NCBI GenBank assembly: GCA_021814695.1
Contig: JAKAHY010000008.1
Span: 1-34,339 of the forward strand
DNA: 34,339 nt
Direction of reading: 5' to 3'
Source of the DNA: a bacterium
GTDB lineage: Bacteria; Patescibacteriota; Minisyncoccia; UBA6257; JAGOQP01
In this document: one piece after another, positions 16,143 through 25,749 of the stretch
Numbering within the stretch: the first letter of the stretch is position 1
Layout: every line of letters starts with the position of its first letter
Program-made: the position numbers and the translations under genes
Notes under the pieces: model-generated
Told to the model about the DNA's origin: nothing
The model's input: only the letters and a program-made list of their open reading frames with translations
The model's database searches: none

Positions 16143-16927
16143 ATCGATAGGTTAAATAACCCCGTTGTGTTATTTAACGCCGTTTTGGAAGCAATTTCAA
16201 CAGAGACTTCTTTTATTTTAGCCAGTGCCTCAATCGTTGAAGTGATGAATGCCGGCTCATTGCGTTTTCCCCGATAAGGGACGGGGGTTACAAAAGGCGC
16301 GTCAGTTTCAACTAATATTTTTTCAAGCGGAATAAATTTTAACATATCGTCAAAAGAGCGGTTAAAAGTAATGAGGCCTCCGAAAGTAAATGAAAAATTA
16401 AGATTCAGTAATTGTCTGGCATTTTCGATTGTGCCGGTAAAGAAATGCAAAATACCCGGCTCAGGCAAAAGATCGTTTTTATTAGCCATTAAAACATCTA
16501 TTGTATCGACAAACGCCTCACGACAATGGATAACCAGAGGTTTTTTAACATTATTTGAAAGCCGGATGTGATTTTCAAAAATTTCTTTTTGTTTTTTTTG
16601 AATATCAAAATCTTTATCTCTGAAATAATCCAATCCGCACTCTCCTATCCCGACCACATTCGGGTCAGTGGCCAATTTTTTTATTTCTTCCAATTTATCG
16701 AAATCTTTCGGTTCTGTCGGATGAATTCCGACGGCAGCCCAAACTCCATTTTCGTATTTATACGATAAATCCACCGCATCTTTTGAAGATTTGAGGTCGG
16801 CCCCGGCGTTAATCATTCCTATCCCGCTCGCAAGCGCCCCGGCTATCATCTCATCTCTATCTTTGTCATATTGCTCAAATTGAACATGAGTATGAGCGTC
16901 AATTATTTTTATTCTATTACCTTCCAT
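16139..16927 (-). CDS. tatD: TatD family metal-dependent DNase
   Basis: IDAHTHVQFEQYDKDRDEMIA; VGIGECGLDYFRD; PLVIHCREA; ILVETDAPFVTPVPYRGKRNEPAFI. Overlaps the HAD start by 4 bp. Confidence 0.9.
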   Translation of the reverse strand: MEGNRIKIIDAHTHVQFEQYDKDRDEMIAGALASGIGMINAGADLKSSKDAVDLSYKYENGVWAAVGIHPTEPKDFDKLEEIKKLATDPNVVGIGECGLDYFRDKDFDIQKKQKEIFENHIRLSNNVKKPLVIHCREAFVDTIDVLMANKNDLLPEPGILHFFTGTIENARQLLNLNFSFTFGGLITFNRSFDDMLKFIPLEKILVETDAPFVTPVPYRGKRNEPAFITSTIEALAKIKEVSVEIASKTALNNTTGLFNLSI

Positions 16928-16933
16928 AGATAA

Positions 16934-18403
16934 CTATTCGAGTAGTTCAAAAAGTTTGGGGATATTTTTGAGCTGAACGTATTTTCCTTTAAGAGTGATA
17001 TTTTTGGTGATAGATTTTGAAGTTTCGGGTAGAAACGGAGAAAGTAAAATACCGACGCTGTTTAAAAGCGCAACCAAGTTGAATAATATCTTTTCTTTTT
17101 CGGCATCGGGAAGTTCTTTGCTCCAGGGTTTTTTGTCGTTGATATAAACATCACCGAAAGAAATCAGAGACCAGAGTTCCGAGAGAGCGTCGTTGAATTC
17201 AAACCGGAATAAGTGCTCGTCAATATTTTTTTGGACCGTTTTTATTTTCTGTTCGAGCAAAAGCTCCATATTTTTGAAATCGTTTCTGATAGGATGGCTG
17301 AATTTTCCAACCAATCCCGCTACGCGCGCAGCAAAATTTCCCAACCCATGCGCTAAATCGGCATTATGACGATCTTTAAATTTAGTCTCCGAATAATCAC
17401 CATCTTCAAACGGAGAAACTTCTCTCAAAAAATAATACCTGAAGGAATCGGTGCCATATTTTTCAACCAAGTCATTGGGAGAAATAACATTACCGATTGA
17501 TTTCGATATCTTCTGACCCTCAACGGTTATAAATCCGTGGGCAAAAATCTTTTTGGGAAGCGGCAATTTTGCAGAAAGCAACATAGCAGGCCAAATGGCG
17601 GCATGAAATCTGAGGATATCTTTGCCTATCGCATGGACATCTGCCGGCCACCACTTTTCGAATTCTTTTTCATCACGCGCATATCCGATAGCCGATATGT
17701 AATTGGTTAAAGCATCAGCCCAAACATAAATAACCTGAGTGTCGTCTCCGGGCACGGGAATTCCCCAGGAAAGCTTTTCTTTGGGCCGGGAAAAACTGAC
17801 ATCTTCAAGCCCCTTTTCCATTAGAGAAATTATTTCTTTGGACCTGAATTCCGGAAAGATTTTAAGTTCGCCTTCTTCTATCTTTTTTTTAAGTATTTTG
17901 GAATAAGCGGACAGACGAAAAAAATAATTTTCTTCTTCAACCAGCTCCGGCTCTTTATTATGAATGGGGCACTTTCCTTCGATTAAATCGCTTTCGGTCT
18001 TGAACGACTCACATCCCGTGCAATAAAGCCCCCGATAGGCACGCTTATAAATATCTCCCGATTTAACTAGTGCATCCCATATTTTAAACACACCGGGCCA
18101 ATGTTTTTTAGAATCGGTGGTTCTAATAAATTCATCCCAGGACAAATTAAGCACTTTTTTAAGGTCTTTGAATTTTTTGCTGTTGGCATCGGCTAATTTT
18201 TTTGGAGATAAACCCTGATCAGCGGCCATCTTTTGGATTTTTGTCCCATGCTCGTCGGTACCGGTGAGAAAAAAAACTTTATCTCCATTAACTCTGGCAT
18301 AACGGGCCAAAACATCCGCCTGAATTTTTTCCAAAGAATGCCCTATGTGTGGAGGGCCGTTAACGTAGTCGATAGCAGTCGTAATGTAAAACTTTTTGTC
18401 CAT
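16934..18403 (-). CDS. metG: Methionyl-tRNA synthetase
   Basis: MDKKFYITTAIDYVNGPPHIGHSLEKIQADVLARY (HIGH), GTDEHGTKIQ, CTGCESF, KISKSIGN (KMSKS-like). Start set at MDKK, 18403. Confidence 0.95.
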   Translation of the reverse strand: MDKKFYITTAIDYVNGPPHIGHSLEKIQADVLARYARVNGDKVFFLTGTDEHGTKIQKMAADQGLSPKKLADANSKKFKDLKKVLNLSWDEFIRTTDSKKHWPGVFKIWDALVKSGDIYKRAYRGLYCTGCESFKTESDLIEGKCPIHNKEPELVEEENYFFRLSAYSKILKKKIEEGELKIFPEFRSKEIISLMEKGLEDVSFSRPKEKLSWGIPVPGDDTQVIYVWADALTNYISAIGYARDEKEFEKWWPADVHAIGKDILRFHAAIWPAMLLSAKLPLPKKIFAHGFITVEGQKISKSIGNVISPNDLVEKYGTDSFRYYFLREVSPFEDGDYSETKFKDRHNADLAHGLGNFAARVAGLVGKFSHPIRNDFKNMELLLEQKIKTVQKNIDEHLFRFEFNDALSELWSLISFGDVYINDKKPWSKELPDAEKEKILFNLVALLNSVGILLSPFLPETSKSITKNITLKGKYVQLKNIPKLFELLE

Positions 18404-18445
18404 GATTGTGTACGTTACCACAGAAACCGGCATCTGTCACCATTA

Positions 18446-18472
18446 AAAATGCCCCGTCTTGCGGAGCATTTT
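18446..18472 (-). terminator. Terminator of the AI-2E transporter gene
   Basis: AAAATGCTCCGC-AAGA-CGGGGCATTTTT on the minus strand, between 18472 and the metG start. Confidence 0.65.
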
Positions 18473-19488
18473 CAGGAAACTTCTTTGGGATGATGTTTTC
18501 TCACGGACCACTCATCAATTACCTCTTCAAAAATTATACTCACGGGGACGGCTACCAATACTCCGACGATTCCGGCAATTTCTCCTCCGGCCAGCATTGC
18601 AACCAATATAACAACCGGATCGGTTCCTATCGCCTTACTCATAACTACCGGTACTAAAACATGTCCCTCCAACTGTTGAATGATGAAAAATACCATAACT
18701 GCCAGAAGCGCTGTCGTAACCGACTGAGGAAGTGAAATAAGAAATACTATAGTTCCCACCGCAATCGGACCCACATAGGGAACAAGTTCAAGAATCGCCG
18801 CCAAAAGCGCTATTACCAGAGCATAATCAATTCCGAGAATTATCAATCCGACAAAAGTCAGAGCGCCAACTATGAGGCTCAAAATTATCTGCCCCGAAAG
18901 CCAGCGTCCGAGCTTGCGACGCGTCCGAATATAGAGATTAACCGCATAATCTTCTTTTCCTAAAGGCAAAACGGCACGGATAAATCTCTCGACCCCGTCA
19001 CGATTTAATGTCAGATAAAAAGATAATATTAAAGATACCGCTATAAAGAATACGTTGCCGATAAAATTGGAAAAGAATTGGGTGAAGTCGGCTCCTCCGT
19101 AAAAAAGAGTGTTCAAAAGATTAGTGATGCTTTGGTCTATCTGGGAAACTATCTGAGAAGAACCAAACAAGTCCAAAATAGGAATCTTGAGGTCGTTTAG
19201 GTGAGTTAAAAGATATTTAAGCTGAATGAGCGTCACGGGGACGATGGTGTAGAGCAAAAGCGCGACAACTGCGGCGCCGACAAGATAGATCATGAGCACG
19301 CTTAAAACTCTGGGTATTTTTTTCTGCTCAAGATACGTCACCGGACCATGAAGGGCCGAGGAAAGAATTATACCCACCAAAAGCATGCCCAAAACATTGC
19401 GCATATAAAAAAGAGCTATAGCAAAAATCACCATAAGCAAAATGCGCCATAGCGTGCTCCAAGTTATATTCAGTCCGGTCTTGTCCAT
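18472..19488 (-). CDS. AI-2E family transporter / PerM-like permease
   Basis: 338 aa polytopic; LELVPYVGPIAVGTIVFLISL; QQLEGHVLVPVVMSKAIGTDPVVILVAMLAGGEIAGIVGVLVAVPV. Confidence 0.9.
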   Translation of the reverse strand: MDKTGLNITWSTLWRILLMVIFAIALFYMRNVLGMLLVGIILSSALHGPVTYLEQKKIPRVLSVLMIYLVGAAVVALLLYTIVPVTLIQLKYLLTHLNDLKIPILDLFGSSQIVSQIDQSITNLLNTLFYGGADFTQFFSNFIGNVFFIAVSLILSFYLTLNRDGVERFIRAVLPLGKEDYAVNLYIRTRRKLGRWLSGQIILSLIVGALTFVGLIILGIDYALVIALLAAILELVPYVGPIAVGTIVFLISLPQSVTTALLAVMVFFIIQQLEGHVLVPVVMSKAIGTDPVVILVAMLAGGEIAGIVGVLVAVPVSIIFEEVIDEWSVRKHHPKEVS

Positions 19489-19514
19489 TTAAACCAATAG
19501 TACTTCAAAAAACG

Positions 19515-20786
19515 TTACAAATAAAGGATTTTTTTAAATTTATCGGTCGATTTATAAGGGCCGACGATAGCAAAATTTAAGCGATTATTTTGAAGTATCT
19601 GCTTTGCTAAACGAGCGACTTGGCCTTTCGTTACCGATTTGAGCTTTGAGATAGCTTGAGATGGGGTAAGAATTTTTGAATTTTCAGCCTCCTGCTCTCC
19701 ATAATAGAATGCCAGGTCACTGGAAGTCTCCAGCGAAAGCATAAAAGTCCCGATTCTGTGCTCTTTTACGTGGGCTAATTCTTTGGCGGTGATGCCATTA
19801 TTGGAGATATCCCGTAGCTGACCCATAATTGCTTCTATAACCTGATAAACCTTGGAGTGGTTAACGCCGGCAGAAATATCCAGATATCCGTGGGTAGCAT
19901 ATAGATTCGTCGATGCTCCAATATAATACGCCGCTCCAAGTTCTTGGCGCACTTTTTGGAAAAGTCGGGAGGTCATACCTCCGCCCAAAACGTCCGCCAA
20001 AACTCCTAAGGCAAATCTCTTTTCCGAAGTAACCGGAAATGCTTTGAAGGCCAGGACGAGATGAGATTGATCCAACTCTTTATAGAGCGAAACCAATTTT
20101 TTGTTTTTCTGAAAGTCTGTTGTTTGTTTACTTTTTATAATCTTCCCCTTCTTTACCGAATTGAAATATTTACCCGTCAAAGATCTGGCTTTTTTTAAAG
20201 AAATATTCCCTGCCAAAATAATTATTGTCTTGGGACCGATATAATGTTTACTGCGGTAATCTATAAAATCCCTACGGGACATTCTTCTGATGTTTTCCTT
20301 AGTGCCGCTGACGCTCCATCCTGCCGGTTGATTTCCGTACATCGCAGCTTCTATCACTTGAGAAACTTTAACCTGTGGCTGATCTTCATACATATTAATC
20401 TCTTCTATAATTACGCCTTTTTCCTTTTCTATCTCTTCGGTTAAAAAAAGAGGATTTAAATACATATCGGAAATCAAGTCCATAATTTTCTCGGTATTGG
20501 GCCAGGCGACTTTGGCGTAGTAACCGGTCAAATCGCGGGAAGTAAAAGCATTATAAACCGCTCCAAGAGCTTCAAATTCCGTGGAAATATCTATCGGGCG
20601 CGGACGCTTTTTTGTGCCCTTAAAATACATATGCTCCAAGAAATGAGACAGGCCATTTGTGGATTTGCTTTCATAAGCCGTTCCTGCCTGAACCAATACC
20701 GCGGCAGTTACCGAGGGACTTTGGGGGTTAGGGATTACCAGGACCCTTATGCCGTTATTTAAAGTAAAATGTTTAAGTTTAACCAT
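19515..20786 (-). CDS. M16 family zinc peptidase (pitrilysin/processing peptidase-like)
   Basis: GLSHFLEHMYFKGTKKR (HxxEH); GGGMTSRLFQKVRQELGAAYYIGAS. Confidence 0.93.
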   Translation of the reverse strand: MVKLKHFTLNNGIRVLVIPNPQSPSVTAAVLVQAGTAYESKSTNGLSHFLEHMYFKGTKKRPRPIDISTEFEALGAVYNAFTSRDLTGYYAKVAWPNTEKIMDLISDMYLNPLFLTEEIEKEKGVIIEEINMYEDQPQVKVSQVIEAAMYGNQPAGWSVSGTKENIRRMSRRDFIDYRSKHYIGPKTIIILAGNISLKKARSLTGKYFNSVKKGKIIKSKQTTDFQKNKKLVSLYKELDQSHLVLAFKAFPVTSEKRFALGVLADVLGGGMTSRLFQKVRQELGAAYYIGASTNLYATHGYLDISAGVNHSKVYQVIEAIMGQLRDISNNGITAKELAHVKEHRIGTFMLSLETSSDLAFYYGEQEAENSKILTPSQAISKLKSVTKGQVARLAKQILQNNRLNFAIVGPYKSTDKFKKILYL

Positions 20787-20823
20787 GCTTCAATATTAAT
20801 GGAAAGATCCGAATATGAAAAGA

Positions 20824-20853
20824 TAAAAAAAGCGGCTCATCAATAGAACCGCC
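20824..20853 (-). terminator. Terminator overlapping the stop codon of the serine protease gene
   Basis: GCGGTTC-TATTGAT-GAGCCGC-TTTTTTTATC on the minus strand; the TGA stop lies in the loop. Confidence 0.65.
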
Positions 20854-21580
20854 ACATAATCCTGTCGAACCAATTTTGGACCACAACTTTGGAATAATAA
20901 CTTTCAAAATCCCGATCCCTGATTTTACCCAGGAAACTCCGGACGGCTTCAGGACTCGTTGCCGTTCCGTAAGTTGCAAAATAGGTAGGCCGTTTCGGGT
21001 CGGGTTGATGAGCATAAGGTATCTCATACCCTCCCGTAGCAATTCCGGAAAGTTGTCCTCTGGAATTAAACAGTCCGGCTCCCGACTCCCCCGGAATGAC
21101 GGGCTTGTCGATATCCAGAGAGCTGCCGTTATGACGCTTGACCAGATAACGATTCAGAGTGCCTTGCCGACTATTGGCGTTGGAACAATCGTACAGATCA
21201 TCAAACGGAAATACCGATTGTGCAATTTCCAAATCCTCCATCGTCTTCCGGTTGGTGTTCACCTTGAAAAGCGCGAGGTCGTCTTTGGCGTCAACTCCCA
21301 CGACGTGCAGCTTTTCGCCCTCAAGAAATACAAATTCACCATTCTCGAAAATATGCGCGCAGGACAAGACAAATTTATCATTGAGACGAACTCCACTGGC
21401 ATATGCGATATCATTTCCATGCTTGCCCTTAGTAACCAATACTACGCTGGAATTTTCCGCCGAAAGAATTCCTTTCGTAGGAGATCCCACAAAATAAGGA
21501 AGAGCTAGAAGGAAGATGGCCACAACCAGCAGAAAAATGGTTACAACCTGCAAGACACTAACCATCGGTAACCGTTTCAC
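20840..21580 (-). CDS. Membrane-anchored trypsin-like serine protease
   Basis: N-terminal TM; SGVRLNDKFVLSCAHIF (His), VGVDAKDDLALFKV (Asp), GESGAGLFNSRGQLSGIATGG (Ser). Confidence 0.8.
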   Translation of the reverse strand: MKRLPMVSVLQVVTIFLLVVAIFLLALPYFVGSPTKGILSAENSSVVLVTKGKHGNDIAYASGVRLNDKFVLSCAHIFENGEFVFLEGEKLHVVGVDAKDDLALFKVNTNRKTMEDLEIAQSVFPFDDLYDCSNANSRQGTLNRYLVKRHNGSSLDIDKPVIPGESGAGLFNSRGQLSGIATGGYEIPYAHQPDPKRPTYFATYGTATSPEAVRSFLGKIRDRDFESYYSKVVVQNWFDRIMWRFY

Positions 21581-21641
21581 GGGAGCCTCCTTTATGTCCT
21601 AAACGGATAATGAATTAAATTATGATTTATGTCAATAATAC

Positions 21642-21667
21642 AAAAACGGCGCCGGAAATGGCGCCGC
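21642..21667 (-). terminator. Terminator of glyS
   Basis: CGGCGCC-ATTTCC-GGCGCCG-TTTTTG on the minus strand. Confidence 0.8.
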
Positions 21668-21681
21668 CTATTATAATAATC

Positions 21682-23025
21682 TTATTTTAATTTATTTAAG
21701 AGGAACTCGGGCACTCTCTCCACTTCAATTCTTTCCTGGTTCATAGTGTTTCTGTCCCTCACGGTAACCGTATCGTCCTCAAGCGTCTGGAAGTCAACGG
21801 TGAAACAATAAGGCGTTCCGATTTCATCCTGGCGGCGATATCTCTTTCCGACATTCCCCCCATCATCAAACGCGATCGGATATACTCCGGATTTTTTGAT
21901 GCCATGGAAAAGGTCCTGTGCTTTTTTGACAAGCTCCGGCTTATTGGCCATAAGCGGAAATATTGCCGCTTTGTAAGGGGCGAGTTTGATGTCAAAATCC
22001 AGATAAACTCTAGTTTCTTTTTCGGTTTTTTCTTCTCTGTATGCCGAAATAAGCAGCGCCAACAAAGTCCGTTCAACGCCAAGAGAAGGCTCAATAACAT
22101 GCGGAAGAAATTTTTCACTTGCCTTTTCATCAAAATATTCCAGATTCTGGCCGCTGGCCTCCTGATGACTTTTTAGATCAAAATCCCCTCTGTAAGCGAG
22201 CCCGTAAAGTTCTTTTTTACCGAAAGGAAATTCAAACTCTATATCAATAGTTCTTTTTGAATAATGAGCCCTTTCGTGTTCGGGAACTTCAAGATATGAA
22301 ATTTTGGATTCATCCAATCCTACCAGCTTCATCCACTCCTTCATTTGCGAAAGCCAATATTCGAATCTATCTTCCCATTCGTTCGGTTTTATAAAATATT
22401 CTATTTCCATCTGTTCAAACTCCCTGGTTCGAAAAACAAAGTTTCCGGGGGTAATTTCGTTGCGGAAAGCTTTTCCTACCTGAGCGATTCCGAACGGAAG
22501 TTTGGGAGACATAGTATCCAAGATCTGTTTGAAATCGACAAACATCGCCTGAGCCGTCTCGGGACGAAAATAGACAATATGAGCTTCATCTTCGGCCGGA
22601 CCCAAAAAAGTTTTGAGCATGAGATTGAACTGTTTAGGCTCCGTAAATTCAATACCGCCACAGGAAGGACAAATATAATTTTCTTTTTTGTCCTTTTCAA
22701 GAATATCCGCCCTGTATCTCTCATGACACTTTTTACATTCCACCAACGCATCTGAAAATCCCCTCAGATGGCCCGATGCTACCCAGGTTTTGGGATTCAT
22801 CAGAAGAGCCGCATCCAGTCCGTACATATCATCACGTTTCTGGACAAAAAATTCCCACCAAAGTTTTTTAATATTATTTTTAAGTTCCACTCCAAGAGGC
22901 CCAAAGTCCCAGGCATTTGCCAAACCGCCGTAAATTTCGGAGCTGGGAAACACAAATCCCCGCCTCTTGGCAAGGCTGACTATCTTATCCATCAAATCAC
23001 CTTCTTTTTTATTTTCTTTTGTCAT
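21682..23025 (-). CDS. glyS: Glycyl-tRNA synthetase (class II, single-chain type)
   Basis: RRGFVFPSSEIYGGLANAWDFGPLGVELKNNIK; FNLMLKTFLGP; YFRPETAQAMFVDFK; RNEITPGNFVFRTREFEQMEIEYF; PHVIEPSLGVERTLLALL. Confidence 0.95.
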   Translation of the reverse strand: MTKENKKEGDLMDKIVSLAKRRGFVFPSSEIYGGLANAWDFGPLGVELKNNIKKLWWEFFVQKRDDMYGLDAALLMNPKTWVASGHLRGFSDALVECKKCHERYRADILEKDKKENYICPSCGGIEFTEPKQFNLMLKTFLGPAEDEAHIVYFRPETAQAMFVDFKQILDTMSPKLPFGIAQVGKAFRNEITPGNFVFRTREFEQMEIEYFIKPNEWEDRFEYWLSQMKEWMKLVGLDESKISYLEVPEHERAHYSKRTIDIEFEFPFGKKELYGLAYRGDFDLKSHQEASGQNLEYFDEKASEKFLPHVIEPSLGVERTLLALLISAYREEKTEKETRVYLDFDIKLAPYKAAIFPLMANKPELVKKAQDLFHGIKKSGVYPIAFDDGGNVGKRYRRQDEIGTPYCFTVDFQTLEDDTVTVRDRNTMNQERIEVERVPEFLLNKLK

Positions 23026-23076
23026 TTTTTATGATTCCTAATTCCTAATTACTGATTACTATTTACTGATTACTCC

Positions 23077-24960
23077 TTATGGCTGCACCTTGTCATATCC
23101 CAATGGAAGTGACGCATCGGAAATATCCTTAGTTTCGGTAGGATTAAGTGTAAAATCAACCTGTTTTCCAGTAAAGGCCTCCGTTGCGGTTACGTGAACG
23201 GAGGATACCAATTGCAGTCTGGCGCCGACTTGATTGACGGAAGGAGTTACCGAGACCTGAAAAACCGACTGCGGCCCCTGGCCTATCAAGCCTTGATTGG
23301 CATCAATAGAATCAAGCGCCCAGGTAACCTCCTGAGTTCTGGAATTGTAACTGGGAACATTGTTCGTATTGGCGGTAAATTTTCCGGTCCATTGGACCCC
23401 CGGCCCCAAAAAAGCGCTGACGGATATATTAGTAAAGTCCGCGGCGGAAGCAACAAAATTCCAATGAATCGTGTAATTGGTTTGCTGTCCGACTTGCGGA
23501 GGAATCGGTCCCGAATTCGTTATATCCTGAAGCGGTTCTTTATAATAGGCGGTCGGCATAAGTTTTAAAGTGCCGCCGATCTTATTTTCCAAAACAGCAT
23601 AGCCGATTGTTTTTTGGGCGATAACGCCGTAGGGAACGGTCGGTGAAGTTATCTGACCGGTGGCGTCTATAACGAAGTTTTTATCCGATAGTTTTGTAAT
23701 CGGATAATTTTGCCTTAATTTAACTTTAAAAGAAACCTGGTCTCCTGAACGCGATTTTATTTCTTTGAGAGTAGCGAGATTGGCCGCCGTCCATGTAATC
23801 GTACGCGACCCATAATCGAAGTACCCGGAGCTATCCACCGTAGAATAATCAAACATATCTCCTTTAAGAGCGACCGACAAAACCGCATCCGAAAGATTTA
23901 TGTCCGCATTATTATTAAAAGAAACTCTGTAGCTTAGCTCGTCTCCCGGATAAACAACCGGATCGGAATTATCCAATTCAATTTGAAGTGACAGCGGCGA
24001 GGGCTCAATCGAAAGCGATGCCGTTTTCACATTTATGTCATAATTTTGGCCGCCGATAGATACTTGAGCATGGGCTTCAATATTAAAAAAGGAAGACTCC
24101 TGGCCCATAACCGATCCGGAAAATGTAATATCATTTGATGCCTGGGGATCAATGGATCCCAAAAACAATCCGAAATTGGTGAGTGCAGGCTGGGAGTTGT
24201 TAATATGGAACGTATCGGGGACCTTAAACTGAATTTGGACATTCTGAAGAGGTTGATCGCTTACATTTTGATAATGAAGATTAACTTCAAAATCTTCTCC
24301 GTTTAAAACTTTATCCGGAGTCGATAGATCAAGAGCAATCACCGGATCGCGGGCAAGAACGCTGTAAGTAGCCGCCTTTTCAAAACGACTGGACAAAGCG
24401 GCCGCCTCATAACTATAAGAAACTCTTCCGGAAAACTGGTAGGTCTGGAGAGGTGACCCGATTATCGCCACATTAAAATCTTCTTTGATGGATTCTCCCG
24501 CATTAATCGCGTCGATATCGACAGTGACAATGCGCTTGGTGGAATCTGGAATATATATCACTCCATCAGGCAACGATAGCGTCACTTTGGGAGCGTTTAG
24601 AACTCTTGAAGCTAAATTGGTAAAAGTAACCGAAACGGTAAAAGGCGTCCCAACCATAACTTCCGAGGGGCCGGAAAAAGATACGGAAACATCCTTGGTA
24701 GTAAAGTATTGATACAGATAAAAACCGGAAAATCCTACCAGAATCAAAATTACCGCACTCAAAACGGTGATGATTACTTTACTGTATTTGGCGAACTTTC
24801 CAAAAAACCCACCGCCTTCGGAGACGGGTATTTTAGTAGATTTCCAAGGGTTTTTAATCTCGGACGAAATATTCTTTTGTGATTCCTCTACAACTTTAGA
24901 TTTATCCCGCTGATAACTTTTTTGGCCGTAGAGTTCTTTTTCCAAGTCCTCAAGAGACAC
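23077..24960 (-). CDS. Membrane-anchored extracellular protein with repeated DUF11-like beta-sandwich domains
   Basis: [25 protein letters not shown], then repeats such as [34 protein letters not shown] and [30 protein letters not shown]. Confidence 0.7.
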   Translation of the reverse strand: MSLEDLEKELYGQKSYQRDKSKVVEESQKNISSEIKNPWKSTKIPVSEGGGFFGKFAKYSKVIITVLSAVILILVGFSGFYLYQYFTTKDVSVSFSGPSEVMVGTPFTVSVTFTNLASRVLNAPKVTLSLPDGVIYIPDSTKRIVTVDIDAINAGESIKEDFNVAIIGSPLQTYQFSGRVSYSYEAAALSSRFEKAATYSVLARDPVIALDLSTPDKVLNGEDFEVNLHYQNVSDQPLQNVQIQFKVPDTFHINNSQPALTNFGLFLGSIDPQASNDITFSGSVMGQESSFFNIEAHAQVSIGGQNYDINVKTASLSIEPSPLSLQIELDNSDPVVYPGDELSYRVSFNNNADINLSDAVLSVALKGDMFDYSTVDSSGYFDYGSRTITWTAANLATLKEIKSRSGDQVSFKVKLRQNYPITKLSDKNFVIDATGQITSPTVPYGVIAQKTIGYAVLENKIGGTLKLMPTAYYKEPLQDITNSGPIPPQVGQQTNYTIHWNFVASAADFTNISVSAFLGPGVQWTGKFTANTNNVPSYNSRTQEVTWALDSIDANQGLIGQGPQSVFQVSVTPSVNQVGARLQLVSSVHVTATEAFTGKQVDFTLNPTETKDISDASLPLGYDKVQP

Positions 24961-24982
24961 GTTCTTAAGAAAGCCAATTATT

Positions 24983-25021
24983 CGATTCCGATTTCTAAAG
25001 ACAATTAGCCGTCGGAATCGC
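24983..25021. repeat. Inverted repeat with 9-bp arms between recO and the surface protein gene
   Basis: CGATTCCGA ... TCGGAATCG separated by about 20 nt. Confidence 0.5.
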
Positions 25022-25032
25022 TTATGAGTCTA

Positions 25033-25581
25033 TTATAGATATAGTAACCTATCGGGCGGTAATTTTGAAGCGCAGGAGGAGCATAAAAAGATTTGGTCCG
25101 TTCCATGAAATGCGGCAATCTCCTTAGAATGACACGAGAGACAGTCGGCTTTAGCGGGATCAAATCCCATAATAACCAGTAACCCTTTAGCGACATCGGA
25201 ATATTCGTAACGCCGGCTAAAAACATGCCGGATATAAGCCCACAATTTTCTGTCTGTCTGGAATTCAAACAAAAATAAATTCAAAAAACCGACTATAGGA
25301 AGCATATCGGATCGACGCGGAGCGTCGAGGCCCGAAAAATCATCATCATAAAGACAATCCACAATAGCCCATCCATCCCTGGGGCCTTGGCGTTGAATAA
25401 ACCTTACTTTAATGAACGTAAGTGGCTGCAGATGTGCCGAAAGTTTTGAAGTTGGCTTGCGGACACTTTTGGCAAAGGCCACAATCTTGCCGAAATCTTC
25501 GGTAAATAAGGAAATGATGCCATCAACTTCGCCGGCATTTTTACGCTCAAGCACCAATGCTTTGGAATACAGTTCTCTCAT
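25033..25581 (-). CDS. recO: DNA repair protein RecO
   Basis: MRELYSKALVLERKNAGEVDGIISLFTEDFGKIVAFAKSVRKPTSKLSAHLQPLTFIKV and CLSCHSKEIAAFHGTDQIFLCSSC. Start at 25581 rather than the upstream ATGs. Confidence 0.85.
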   Translation of the reverse strand: MRELYSKALVLERKNAGEVDGIISLFTEDFGKIVAFAKSVRKPTSKLSAHLQPLTFIKVRFIQRQGPRDGWAIVDCLYDDDFSGLDAPRRSDMLPIVGFLNLFLFEFQTDRKLWAYIRHVFSRRYEYSDVAKGLLVIMGFDPAKADCLSCHSKEIAAFHGTDQIFLCSSCASKLPPDRLLYL

Positions 25582-25688
25582 GAGGTTCACTATACATAAT
25601 CTTAAAATAATCTTAAAGATTACCTTATTTTTTATTAAAACCCGCGTTTTTGCCATAAGGCCAAGCGCCGCCAATGGAACATTTTGAA

Positions 25689-25718
25689 TTGACTTCCAAA
25701 TGGATTAGTGCGTAGTAT
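25689..25718 (+). promoter_or_regulatory. Putative promoter for the AAA+ ATPase
   Basis: TTGACT (25689-25694), 18-bp spacer, TAGTAT (25713-25718). Confidence 0.45.
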
Positions 25719-25749
25719 TAAACCAGATTCTTTGACACGCGGAGGCAAT

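Noticed and set aside
23026-23076. ATTCCTAATT/ACTGATTACT simple repeats between glyS and the DUF11-like gene
   Set aside because: Short, low-complexity and AT-rich; common intergenic slippage sequence with no further structure.
25005-25268. 87-aa minus-strand ORF within recO
   Set aside because: Overlaps recO in another frame; recO has clear family motifs and a zinc-binding cysteine cluster.
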